Assembly: GCA_014529385.2 (NCBI GenBank)
Contig: CM043944.1
Location: 172,982,740 to 173,046,739 of the forward strand
DNA from: Adiantum capillus-veneris
Lineage: Eukaryota; Streptophyta; Polypodiopsida; Polypodiales; Pteridaceae
Reading direction: 5' to 3'
DNA length: 64,000 nt
Shown here: positions 1 to 10,426 of the stretch, in pieces
Position numbering within the stretch: position 1 is the first letter of the stretch
Layout: every line of letters starts with the position of its first letter
The notes under the pieces: generated by a model
The model's database searches: none
The model's input: the letters and a program-made list of their open reading frames with translations, nothing else
Told to the model about the DNA's origin: nothing
Translations under genes and position numbers: made by a program

Positions 1-2
1 CA

Positions 3-1144
3 ATGGAGATGGCTCCACGAAGACGGTGGGCTAAACGCTCTCCATCACCTCCAAAACGGAGAAGACCATCACACACTTCTCCACACCATAATTCAAAGAG
101 GGATGACAAAAAGCAAGAGAAGAAAAAGGCGAGAAAGAGTACATCCTCTTCTCCATCTTCTTCATCCTCTTCCTCTTATGAAAGTGATGGTGCAGACAAA
201 GAAGATCAAGGCAAGAAAAAGGCGAGAAAGAGGTCGCCCTCTTCTCCATCTTCCTCAAATTCTTCATTTTCTGAAGAAAGTGATGGTGCAACTTTTGAAC
301 CATCAAAAAGAAGAGGCCATAGGAAATCCTATACCGCGTGGAAGAGGTCATCCAAGCTCAAGAAGTTCAAAGAGGGAGGAAAGAGCATCTCTTTCCTTAC
401 CTACGATGGCACCTTTGGTGCTACTGACAAAGTCTTAGCCTTTATCCAACAATTCAATCCGGAGTTTGGAGATGAGGGCTTCACAGAGTCCTTTAAGCTA
501 CGCCATGTAGGTATACACTTTCAAAAGTCCTCCAGGCAATGGTGGTCTAGCCTACAGGCCAACGGTGAAGCTCCACGAACATGGAAAGCTTTAAGAGCTT
601 CCATTATGAAGCAGTTTTTGGTCACCGATACCAAAGACAAAGTACTCACCGAATGGCGAAGCTTGAAGCTCTCTCCCTACGAATCCATTCACAAATATGT
701 AGAAAAGTTTTGGGACTTACATCTCAAAGACACTGTCTTCAAAATGATGGATTTTGGAGAGCAAAAGGAACAATTTTGTGCGGGCTTAACTGAAGAAATG
801 GTGGAGTATGTCAACTTATAAAGGCCACACACCATATCGGCGGCTATACACCATACTATGGTGGCATCTCAAATCAATTTCCAAACAGAGGCTAAAAGAA
901 ATTCTAAGCCCATGAAAAACAAGGGTTCCAATGAGCCTAAGGGGAAGGACAATGTCCAAAAGTCTCTTAAGGGCAATTCCAACAAAGGTAAGAGAAGGGA
1001 GTTTACAAAGGCAAAAACAAACTCTCTCCTGAAGAGCTTGAACGTTATCGCAAGGATAACCGTTGTTTCAAGTGCGGCGAGCAAGGGCATGCGTACCACA
1101 CTTGTCCCCAAAAGAACAACTGCCATGAGCCTCCTAGAGCTACC
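3..1144 (+). pseudogene. gag remnant of element B
   Basis: The first 272 codons (3-821) are open. They start with an Arg/Lys/Ser-rich low-complexity region (about residues 5-120), followed by a capsid-like gag domain containing ISFLTYDGTFGATDK and QWWSSL. A stop ends the frame at 819-821. The reading continues in another frame, where a CCHC zinc knuckle (CFKCGEQGHAYHTC, CX2CX4HX4C) is encoded at about 1064-1105. Gag packages the element RNA in virus-like particles. The homologous stretch in element C is still open from gag through the knuckle into protease, so B has lost its frame here. The start codon is outside or at the window edge. Confidence 0.8.
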
Positions 1145-1711
1145 TTGGTTGAAATCCAAGAGGAGGAAATTCACCACAAAGGATCTCCTCTATGCCATGC
1201 TTGGGGAAAGATAAGAGAACATGATGCTTTTATTCTCTTTGACCCTAGTTCTTCTCACAATTTCATATCCACAGAGTTGGCCACCAAGCTAGGCATACAA
1301 GCTTACGAGATGGGAGATGTCCTACCCGTAGATGGTGCTTTCAAGGGGCAAGAAGCTTCAGGCACTCCCTTAATCGGGAAATTGAGGCTCCATGCCCAAA
1401 GCTATGTGGACAAAGAGGACTTCTTTATCTCTCCTCTCAAGCACGAGGATGTAATCCTAGGGGCACCATGGTTTGATCTCATGGCTGCCAATGTTAAATT
1501 CCCTGAAAGGAGAATCTACTTTAGGTTCAGGGAAAAATATATGTACATAGATGCTAAGGAAATGGGTAACGCCATACCCATTGTACATATGCAAGCTTTT
1601 AACAAGTCAATAAAGAGCTCTATTTCCGTGTACATGATTTTTGTTAAATATTCTCAAAATGAACCTAATGCTTCAACAAAAGAAAATATAAACAATCACA
1701 AAGAATTATAG
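1145..1711 (+). pseudogene. aspartic protease domain of element B
   Basis: The 188-codon open stretch carries a retropepsin-like domain. The active-site region reads AFILFDPSSSHNFIST, followed by the hydrophobic segment VILGAPWFD that forms the conserved C-terminal protease motif. The usual D-S/T-G triad is replaced by D-P-S in B (D-P-G in A, D-P-N in C), a variant seen in some plant gypsy proteases. The domain would cut the Gag-Pol polyprotein. It is in the same frame as the zinc knuckle just upstream, so gag and protease were originally one frame. A stop at 1709-1711 separates it from the reverse transcriptase. Confidence 0.8.
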
Positions 1712-2653
1712 TTATCCAATTTTCTCAAGGGGTTTCAAGATGTTTTTATTGACGACATCCCTTGTGAACTACCTCCTAAACGACGCAATGATGACCATGC
1801 AATTGAACCTTTTCCAAGAATTTTACTACCTAACAAACCTCCTTAGAGAGTTTCTCAAGCTCAACAAGAGGAGATTATGCGGCAAGTGCATGAGTTAGTT
1901 GAAAAGGGCATGGTTAGGTCTAGCTCATCTCCATTTTGCTCACCTGTGTTATTAGTGCAAAAGAAAGATGGCACATATCGTATGTGTGTCGACTATAGAG
2001 CACTAAATAGGATCACTATCAAATAGAGGTTTCCCATTCCATGGGTAGAAGACCTATTTGATAAGCTACACGGGTCCACCTACTTCAGTAGGATTGACCT
2101 AAAAAGTGGCTATCATCAAATAAGGATAGTTGATCAAGACATTGTAAAGACCGCATTTTGCACTATGTTTGGTCTTTATGAATACATTGCCATCCCTTTT
2201 GGCTTGACCAATGCACCAGCCACATTCAATCGCTTGATGGAGAAGCTATTCAAGCCTCACCAAACCTTTACTAGAGTGTTCTTTGATGATATCATCATCT
2301 ACTCTAATTCATTAGAAGAACACAAGCAAATCCTCCAGGTAATATTTCAAGTTTTAAGAGAGATTAAACTTTATGTTAATCAAACGAAAAGTGATTTCTT
2401 ACAAGAGATTTAGTATTTAGGTCACATTATCTCTCAAGATGGAATCCAAATGGATCCATCAAAGTTAGAGGTAATAAAAGGATGGCCTAAACCAAGGAAT
2501 CTTCATGAACTAAGAAGCTTTATAGGTATGTGTGCATACTATAGACGTTTCATAGAAAAGTTCTCACAAATTGCAGGACCATTACATGACCTAACAAATA
2601 AAAACGTTAGGTATACATGGTCTTCCAAGGAGAACAATGCTTTCGAAAGCTAA
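1712..2653 (+). pseudogene. reverse transcriptase domain of element B, broken
   Basis: Recognisable RT blocks in order are: the entry segment [61 protein letters not shown], the catalytic box FFDDIIIYS near 2279-2305, and the thumb/connection segment LHELRSFIGMCAYYRRFI. Several in-frame stops interrupt it (near 1844, 2023 and 2411). The domain copies element RNA into cDNA. Element C has the same domain with fewer stops. F-F-D-D in place of Y-x-D-D is normal for this superfamily. Confidence 0.85.
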
Positions 2654-3190
2654 AAGAAAAGCTAATCTCTCAACCTGTGCTTACACTATTGGATCTCTCA
2701 AAGCCATTTGATGTCCAATGTGATGCTTGTGGTGATTGCCTTGGATCTGTCTTGCTCCAAGAAGGGCATGACATAGCCTATGAAAGTTGAAGGCTCGACC
2801 CTGTTGAGCAAGCTCTAGGCATATATGAAAAGGAACTCCTCGTAGTTGTACATGCCTTAGACTCATGGAAGCACTAATTATTGGGGACTCCTTTCATTCT
2901 GCGAATGGATCTTCATGACGCAGACTAAGCTCTCTGACAAACAAATGAGGTGGGCAAATTTCCTTTTGCAATTTAATTTTCATATTGCTCATATTGCTAG
3001 CAAGCATAATCAAGTAGCTGATGCACTCTCAAGACGACTGAGAGTGAATGCGGTTTCCATAGCAACTCACAATGATCGATCTTCTATGATAGATGAGTAT
3101 GCTATTGATCCCGATTTTAGAGGTGTGATTTCAGCCCTTGCATTAGGGAAGAAAGAGGAACCACTTACTTTACAAGATGGTTATCTTCTC
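2654..3190 (+). pseudogene. RNase H region of element B, frameshifted
   Basis: After the RT thumb the sequence encodes, with frameshifts and stops, an RNase H-like stretch (core near 2700-2900) ending with HIASKHNQVADALSRR, the typical end of gypsy RNase H. A short tether then leads towards integrase (FRGVISALALGKKEEP). The reading stops at 3190 because element A is inserted there, and it resumes at 12063. This segment is deleted from element C, so B preserves the only forward copy in the window. Confidence 0.75.
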
Positions 3191-4819
3191 TGTCATAAAA
3201 TCTAATATCTAACCAACCCAAATGATTTTCTCATATTAAATTATCACTTAATGTGGGAGAATACACGGGAACAAGTGTTAAGATATAGATATGTGCTTAT
3301 AGATCTATCTCAACACGGGGCCAATAGTAAAGGGGCCCAAATGGGAGATGGTCTATCAAGAGCAAGGCTAACCAATGGAGCATAAGACCTTAGGGTTAGC
3401 TTCATTGAAGACCTCCAATAATGTGTGTAAAAGTCCTTTGACCTTAGGTAAGCTAGGGCTGAGCTTGAGGTGGGAACCCGGCCCAAGCTCAAGGTGCTTG
3501 TCGTGCTTGAGGTGCTTGTCCTGCTTGAGGTGCTTGTCATGCTTGAGGTGCTTGATTAAGATGCTTGAGGTGCTTGACTGGATCCATGCTTGAGGTGCTT
3601 GACTTGGTGCATGATTAAGGTGCTTGAGGTGCCTTGAGAAGCTTGCCTGAGATGCTTGTGGGAACACCCCCTACTTCAAGTGCTTTGTCATGCTTGATGA
3701 CTAAGGTGCTTGAGCTCCTAAAGTCAAAATCATCCCTACAAGAGGGGGGGCGAGCCCTTTTCCTAGGGATTAGAGAGAGAGAACACACACTCACACTCAC
3801 AAGGGAAGCCCCAGCTTGAAGAGGCAGCAAGGACACATGTCAGGTCCCTACCCATGTTACCTTCATGTGTTGCTTGAAGCCTATTGGCTAGGCTTCAAAG
3901 GGGTCCAATGATAAATTACTTGAATTATCTAATTGATTTTGCATTTATCAAGTCCTCTCTCTCAAAGGGGAAAGGGGAACACTTGTCCCAAGGCTACCCA
4001 TGTTGCTTGTAATGGCTCCTGCTTGTGATTGGCTAGGCCTGGAGGGGTCCAATGAGCTTCAAGCATGAGCTACAAGGGGGGGTCGAGCCAAGCAAGCTAG
4101 GGGGGTGCTTAGGGGGTATACTCACCCACACACACTCACAAGCACTCTCATTGTGTACTATGCAAAGTGCAAGAGCTCCCTCTCCTTCTCCAAGCAAGTA
4201 GAGGTTGAGAGCCTACACCAACACTCTTGGCTATGGAGTGCAAATCCAACCAAGAGCCATGCTTCAATGCTTAAGCTTGCCATCTCCTTCTTCTTCATTA
4301 CTATGCTATTATGTATGCTAGCAACAAGAGTATGATAAGTGAGGAACTAATTCTTTCTCCTACGAAATGTTTCTTCTTCCTCTTCCCTACCCTCATTCCC
4401 TGCTAGCTCTTTCCACCTTCGAAGGTGTTTGACGTCTTGGGACTGAGGCTTTGGATAGTTAAAGCTTTCTTCAAGTTTATGTTATGTTTGTGATGCATGA
4501 AGCCTTCCATCTTCATGGCATCACCTAGGTCACAAGGGACACAAAGACTGTATTGTAACAAGTCTCTCTTTAAGGGAGAAATCATAATACAAATGCCTAT
4601 TGGAGGGGGGACCGGCTCCAGATAAATCCGTTCCTCAACTGTTGTCATGTTCTCTAATCTCTCTCTCTTGCAAAAGTATTGTCTATGCCAAGTTAACTAA
4701 TTGCTATGATTATGTTGTTATCTTCAATTATGTCAACCCGCTATGCTCACAAAATCCTTTCTTGAAAGTACTCTCATTAAATTCCGCTGCTCTCACATAT
4801 TAAGGCAAATTCCATTACA
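3191..4819 (+). repeat. 5' LTR of element A
   Basis: 1629 bp, starting TGTCATAA and ending CCATTACA. The ends fit the TG...CA rule and are fixed by the TSD on the left and the tRNA-Met primer-binding site on the right. The U3 part holds a minisatellite of TGCTTGAGG-like units (about 3480-3625), then repeated modules with GGACACATGTCA and ATTGG/CCAAT dyads (3831-4055). Near the 3' end is a potential hairpin, GACCGG with a decayed partner arm (about 4610-4633). Short ORFs of 60-80 codons recur in every copy of this LTR and are not genes. Confidence 0.9.
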
Positions 4820-4820
4820 T

Positions 4821-4832
4821 TGGTATCAGAGC
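4821..4832 (+). other. primer-binding site, initiator tRNA-Met, element A
   Basis: TGGTATCAGAGC begins two bases after the LTR's terminal CA. It is the plant tRNA-iMet complement used by many plant LTR retrotransposons to prime minus-strand DNA. It fixes the 3' end of the LTR. Confidence 0.9.
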
Positions 4833-5233
4833 ATTTGGTTTCTCTTTTCTTGCTTAAGAAGAGAGGTCCTTAAGTAGCCTATAAATGGTTGATGTTGTTA
4901 ATTATAATAGAGTAAGTGGAACTGGGATCTAATATCGGTTTTGTTAAGCCCACTATGTGGGGGATGGTGCACACCTCGGGAGCTTTGGACTTAATAATGG
5001 AGTCTTTTTAGACTTGCCTACGGCTTTACCATTATTGAGCCATAAGAAGTCCGAAAGGAGCTAGCCCTTGGCAATTCCGCTATGTTAGACCTACTCCTCT
5101 ACTCTCTATAATTAACCACTTTGAGTCGTAGGTGTAGATACTTAAGAGCCGATTTTCAAAGGCTAAGAGGAGTGGCAACTAAGGTTTTGTATTGCCAAAG
5201 CATACACTAAGTATAAACATAAATTTTGTTAAC
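4833..5233 (+). other. 5' leader of element A
   Basis: About 400 bp of untranslated leader between the PBS and the gag start codon. No open frame of note and no repeated motif was seen. The equivalent leader in element C (21147-21550) is alignable by eye. Confidence 0.6.
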
Positions 5234-6018
5234 ATGGCTGACAATAATCAAGAGAGTAGAATGAACATTGATAGATTTGATTTTGCACATGAAGGTGCTA
5301 ATGATGATGCTCCCATGTTTGTGAATTATCTCGTCACTAGGTTGCAACAAGCTATGGGCAACCCTGTTTTGCAAGCCGAAGTTACTCAACAACTTCGTGC
5401 TTATGGAATTTCCCTTCCTCTCCCAGAGGAGAGAGAGCTTAGGAGGCCTCTTGAAGAGACCCCCAAAAGAAGACTCTCTCCCATTCGAGAGGAGGAATCC
5501 AAAGAGAAAGAAAGCAATGACAGTCTAAGTTCTTCTAAAGATGTGGCTCCACGAAGACGGCGGTCTAGACGATCGCCTACTCCTCCCAAGAGGAAAAGAG
5601 CAACCTATAGTCCTTCTCCTCATCACTCTAAAAGGAAAGAGAGGAAACAAAGGAAGAAAAGGGTTAGGAAGAGGTCACCCTCTTCTCCTTCTTCTTCGCC
5701 TTCCTCCTCTTCCGATGAAAGTTATGGCTATTCTCCTAGAGAATACAAGAGGGGAGGACATCGCAAATCATTTCCTACATGGCGAAGGTCACAAAAGCTA
5801 AAGAAGTTCAAGGAGGGAGGAAAGAGTATCTCTTTTCTCACCTACGATGGCACCTTTGGTGCTACTGACAAAGTGTTGGCCTTCATCCAACAATTTGATG
5901 CGGCCTTTGGGGACGAGGGCTTCACAGAGTCCTCCAAGCTACTCCATGTAGCTATGCACTTCCAAAAATCAGCTCGTCAATGGTGGGCTAGCCTTCGTGG
6001 CAATGGAGAAGCCCCAAA
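5234..6018 (+). pseudogene. gag, N-terminal part, element A (truncated)
   Basis: Start codon at 5234 (MADNNQESRMNIDRFDF) after the leader. The homologous ATG is used in element C at 21551. Residues 1-90 form an acidic N-terminus with RLQQAMGNP, about 90-190 are Arg/Ser/Lys-rich low complexity, and the capsid-like part begins with KSISFLTYDGTFGATDK. The frame is open to the break after GEAPK. At 6019 the sequence switches to the reverse complement of the PBS and LTR end, so the C-terminal half of capsid and the zinc knuckle are lost. Compared with B and C the missing part is about 600 bp. Confidence 0.8.
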
Positions 6019-7056
6019 GATACCAATGTAATGGAATTTGCCTTAATATGTGAGAGCAGCGGAATTTAATGAGAGTACTTTCAAGAAAGGATTTTGTGAG
6101 CATAGCGGGTTGACATAATTGAAGATAACAACATAATCATAGCAATTAGTTAACTTGGCATAGACAATACTTTTGCAAGAGAGAGAGATTAGAGAACATG
6201 ACAACAGTTGAGGATCGGATTTATCTGGAGCCGGTCCCCCCTCCAATAGGCATTTGTATTATGATTTCTCCCTTAAAGAGAGACTTGTTACAATACAGTC
6301 TTTGTGTTCCTTGTGACCTAGGTGATGCCATGAAGATGGAAGGCTTCATGCATCACAAACATAACATAAACTTGAAGAAAGCTTTAACTATCCCAAGCCT
6401 CAGTCCCAAGACCTCAAACACCTTCGAAGGTGGAGAGAGCTAGCAGGGAATGAGGGTAGAGAAGAGGAAGAAGAAACATTTCGTAGGAGAAATAACTAGT
6501 TCCTCACTTATCATACTCTTGTTGCTAGCATACATAATAGCATAGTAATGAAGAAGAAGGAGATGGCAAGCTTAAGCATTGAAGCATGGCTCTTGGTTGG
6601 ATTTGCACTCCATAGCCAAGAGTGTTGGTGTAGGCTCTCAACCTCTACTTGCTTGGAGAAGGAGAGGGAGCTCTTGCACTTTGCATAGTACACAATGAGA
6701 GTGCTTGTGAGTGTGTGTGGGTGATTATACCCCCTAAGCACCCCCCTAGCTTGCTTGGGTCGACCCCCCCTTGTAGCTCATGCTTGAAGCTCATTGGACC
6801 CCTCCAGGCCTAACCAATCACAAGCAGGAGCCATTACAAGCAACATGGGTAGCCTTGGGACAAGTGTCCCCCTTTCCCCTTTGAGAGAGAGGACTTGATA
6901 AATGCAAAATCAATTAGATAATTCAAGTAATTTATCATTGGACCCCTTTGAAGCCTAGCCAATAGGCTTCAAGCAACACATGAAGGTAACATGGGTAGGG
7001 ACCTGACATGTGTCCTTGCTGCCTCTTCAAGCTGGGGCTTCCCTTGTGAGTGTGAG
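6019..7056 (-). repeat. partial LTR in reverse orientation inside element A
   Basis: From 6027 the sequence is the reverse complement of the A LTR, starting with TGTAATGGAATTTGCC. It runs to about 7056, where it stops within the LTR (equivalent to about 3785-4819) and joins protease coding sequence. The eight bases just before it, GATACCAA at 6019-6026, are the reverse complement of the spacer and first seven PBS bases. The inverted block therefore includes the LTR-PBS junction. Confidence 0.85.
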
Positions 7057-7454
7057 TGTGTGAGCATGATGCCTTCATCTTGTTTGACCCTGGCTCTACT
7101 CTCAACTTCATATCAATAGAGTTGGCCACCAAGTTGGGCATTCAAGCTTTTGAGATGGGAGATATAGTAACAGCTGATGCAGCTTTCAAGGGACAACAAG
7201 CCTCCGTTACTCCCTTGATTGGGAAGTTGAGGCTTCATGTCCAAAGCTATGTTGACAAAGAAGATTTCTTCATCTCTCCTCTCCAACATCAGGATGTTAT
7301 CCTAGGGGCACCATGGTTTGATCGCATGGCTGCCAACATGAAGTTCCCTGAAAGGAGAATTTACTTCACCTACAGGGGAAAGAACATGTATATAGATGCT
7401 AGTGAGCGTGGTCGCACTATTCCACTTGTAAATCCTCTTTCTTTTGATAAATAA
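7056..7454 (+). pseudogene. aspartic protease domain, element A
   Basis: The open stretch of 132 codons encodes AFILFDPGSTLNFISI, the protease active-site block (here D-P-G). Downstream it has the VILGAPWFD motif and KFPERRIYF. It joins the reverse LTR fragment at the left and lacks its own upstream gag. A stop at the end of the frame (TAA near 7452) separates it from the RT linker. It is more intact than the B copy, but the ATG at the left edge is created by the rearrangement. Confidence 0.75.
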
Positions 7455-7857
7455 ATGAAGAGCTCAGTTTCTACGTACATGATTTATGTCAAAGAGTCTC
7501 TAAAAGCTGATAATGTTTCATCAAATGAAAATGATAGGAATCAAGAAGAGTTAGACTTGTCTACTTTTCTAAAAGGATTCCAAGATGTGTTTATCGATGA
7601 TATCCCTATGGACCTACCTCCAAAACGAGGGGATGATGACCATCGTATTGAGCTCCTTCCAGGAATCTCACCGCCTAACAAACCTCCTTATCGAGTCTCA
7701 CAAGCTCAACAAGAGGAGATTATGAGGCAAGTACAGGAATTGGTAGACAAAGGGATGGTGAGGCCTAGTTCCTCTCCCTTTTGTTCTCCAGTCCTTTTAG
7801 TGCAAAAGAAAGATGGTACATACCGTATGTGTGTGGACTATCGAGCACTAAACCCAA
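7455..7857 (+). pseudogene. RT N-terminal segment, element A (truncated)
   Basis: The 135-codon frame covers the protease-RT linker (FLKGFQDVFIDDIPMDLPP) and the first RT blocks, [20 protein letters not shown] and [11 protein letters not shown]. It then runs into the start of a complete reverse LTR at 7858. The catalytic YxDD-type block, RNase H and the integrase core are absent, so the element cannot encode a working polymerase. Confidence 0.8.
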
Positions 7858-9398
7858 TGTAATGGAATTTGCCTATTCAATTTGAGAGCAGCGGAATTTA
7901 ATGAGAATACTTTCAAGAAATGATTTTGTGAGCATAGCGGGTAGACATAATTGAAGATAGCAACATAATCATAGCAATTAGTTAACTTGGCATAGACAAT
8001 ACTTTTGCAAGAGAGAGAATTTAGAGAACATGACAACAGTTGAGGACCGGATTTATGTGGAGCCGGTCCCCCCTCCAATAGGCATTTGTATTATGATTTC
8101 TCCCATAAAGAGAGACTTGTTACAATACATTCTTTGTGTTCCTTGTGACCTAGGTGAAGCAATGAAGATGGAAAGCTTCATGCATCACCATCATAGCATA
8201 ACCTAAACTTGAAGAAAGATTTAACTATACCAAGCCTCAGTCCCAAGACCTCAAACACCTTCGAAGGTGGAGAGAGCTAGCAGGGAATGAGGGTAGGGAA
8301 GAGGAAGAAGAAACATTTCATACGAGAAAGAGCTAGTTCCTCACTTATCATAACTCTTGAGCTAGCATACATAATAGCATAGTAATGAAGAAGAAGGAGA
8401 TGACAAGCTCAAGCATTGAAGCATGGCTCTTGGTTGGATTTGCACTCCATAGCCAAGAGTGTTGGTGTAGGCTCTCAACCTCTACTTGCTTGGAGAGGGA
8501 GCTCTTGCACTTTGCATAGCACACAATTAGAGTGTTTGTGAGTGTGTGTGGGTGAGTATACAAGCCATTACAAGCAACAGGGGTAGCCTTGGGACAAGTG
8601 TCCCCCTTTCCCCTTTGAGAGAGAGGACTTGATAAATGCAAAATCAATTAATTAAATATCCTAAATTATCATTGGACCCCTTGGGTGGCGAACCAATAGG
8701 CTTCATGCACACCATGAGGGCAACATGAGGAGGAACTTGACAAGTGTCCTTGCTGCCTCTTCAAGCTGGGGCTTCCCTTGTGTGTGTGTGTGTGTGTGTG
8801 TGTGTTCTCTCTCATCCCCCCCCCCCCCCCCTTGTAGGCTCGCCCCCCTCCTTGTAGGGATATTTTTGACTTTAGGAGCTCAAGCACCTTAGTCATCAAG
8901 CATGACAAAGCACTTGGACTAGGGGGTATTCCCACAAGCATCTCAGGCAAGCATGTCAAGGCACCTCAAGCACCTTAATCAAGCGGCAAGTCAAGCACCT
9001 CAAGCGTGGAGTAAGTCAAGCACCTCAAGCACCTTAATCAAGCACCTCAAGCAGGACAAACACCTCAAGCACGGCAAGCACCTCAAGCAGGTCAAGCACC
9101 TCAAGCTTGGGCCGGGTTCCCACCTCAAGCTCAGCCCTAGCTTACCTAAGGTCAAGGGACTTTTTCACACATTATTGGAGGTCTTCAATGAAGCTAACCC
9201 TAAGGTCTTATGCTCCATTGGTTAGCCTTCCTCTTTGATAGACCATCTCTCATTTGGGCCCCTTAACCATTGGCCCCGTGTTGAGATAGATCTATAAGCA
9301 CATGTCTTATTCCTTGTTCCCGTGTATTCTCCCACATTAAGTGATCAGTTTAATATGAGAAAATCATTTGGGTTGGATAGATATTAGTTTTTATGACA
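7858..9398 (-). repeat. complete LTR in reverse orientation inside element A
   Basis: 1541 bp, reverse complement of the A LTR, from TGTAATGG at the left to ...TGACA at the right. It contains an expanded (TG)n near 8780-8804, a C run near 8817-8832, and the reversed minisatellite of CACCTCAAG units (8960-9125). The bases just left of it, CCCAA at 7853-7857, overlap the PBS complement by at least three bases. It is followed at the right by the reversed PPT and 3' UTR, so it is the 3' LTR of an inverted fragment. Confidence 0.85.
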
Positions 9399-10331
9399 TT
9401 ACCTCTCTCTTGAAATCATAGTCGTCCTCGACTATGAGGTAGAGATGGTAAAGTCTCACCCATTAGTCCATTGGTCTTAGCGGGTAGAGGATCCATTTTT
9501 ACCCTACGACATCATTCCAGAGTGGATGACTAATCCACTTGGTGCTTGAGAGACATTGTCTATCTCAAGCATGTTTGCTCTTTTTAGTCCATATCATACT
9601 TCCAAAGTAGAGTGACAAGGTCTACTTGGTGTTTGGGAGACGTAGTCACCACAAACATGATCCTAAGTATGCATACTTTAAAATTTGTGCACAAAACATA
9701 AAAAGAGAGTCTTATAAGACAAAAACATTGATCATTTAAAATGCATCTCGTTTGTGTCATTGTAAGAATCATTAACAAGGTTCATATTATCCTTAAGCCA
9801 TGTTCTTTGCATGCATTTAGCATCTTTGAAAGGATAATTAAATAAGATACTGTCAGTAATCTTACCATTTCTTAATACCTTGTCTTCTTGTTGAAGGATG
9901 AACTTGGGTTGTAGCTCCTCTGCTTCATCCTCGATCAGTGGCGGGTCTTCATTTGTGTGTAATTTGCCTTAGATGAGCCTTGGGAAAGTTTAGTAAGACC
10001 CAACCTTTTTTTTTTTTTTTTAAGGATAAGGCTCTTTTGTGCCTAACGGCAAGAGCCTCTTTTGCCTAGCTAATAAATGGATATAGCCTGTTTAATCTTG
10101 TAAAAAGATTCTTTTTGATCTCAGCTATACTCTTTTGCAATGAAGATCTTCCCAGGTATCTTAAGCTTCAAGGGACTTTCGGATCTTCCGTCTTTAGCCT
10201 TGAAAGGTAGTTTCTCCTTAGAAGTATGTTCACGTTATTAGAGAAATATTGTTGTTAAGATAAGTACTTCTCTCAATTTGAGCATTGATCTACTTCGAAT
10301 CACAAGCTTTTAGTAGATACCAATGTAATGG
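9399..10331 (-). pseudogene. inverted integrase tail, chromodomain-like end and 3' UTR
   Basis: On the minus strand this block holds, in order, an LTR-end/PBS scar (10316-10331), the C-terminal integrase region (about 10300-9990, containing GKIFIAKEYS and a tract related to KKxxVGSYLNFPRL), the chromodomain-like tail (about 9965-9790, containing FILQQEDKVLRNGKI), the 3' UTR and the PPT next to the reverse LTR. Stops, frameshifts and an A-run insertion (T-run at about 10004-10020 on plus) show decay. Its divergence from B suggests it came from another family member. Confidence 0.7.
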
Positions 10332-10426
10332 GATCCTCTACCCGCTAAGTACGATTGACTAATAACTAAGGCTTTATCTCTTCTACCTCATAGTCGAGGA
10401 CGACTATGATTTCAAGAGAGAGGTAA
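10332..10426 (+). other. 3' UTR end and polypurine tract, element A
   Basis: Forward 3' UTR sequence (GGATCCTCTACCCGCTAA) leads to the purine-rich tract CAAGAGAGAGGTAA directly before the 3' LTR at 10427. The same tract precedes the LTRs of B (13744) and C (26341). It primes plus-strand DNA synthesis. Confidence 0.8.

Noticed and set aside
3310-3836. Ser/Thr-rich and His/Lys-rich ORFs at 3310-3836 and their copies at 10547-11073
   Set aside because: They are readings of the LTR minisatellite.
4105-4648. Short ORFs of 60-80 codons (for example starting MLRGY, MTTVE, MEGGP) found several times in the window with high identity
   Set aside because: They all lie inside A-family LTR copies in both orientations. 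Conservation is explained by LTR identity, and frames change with strand, so they are not genes.
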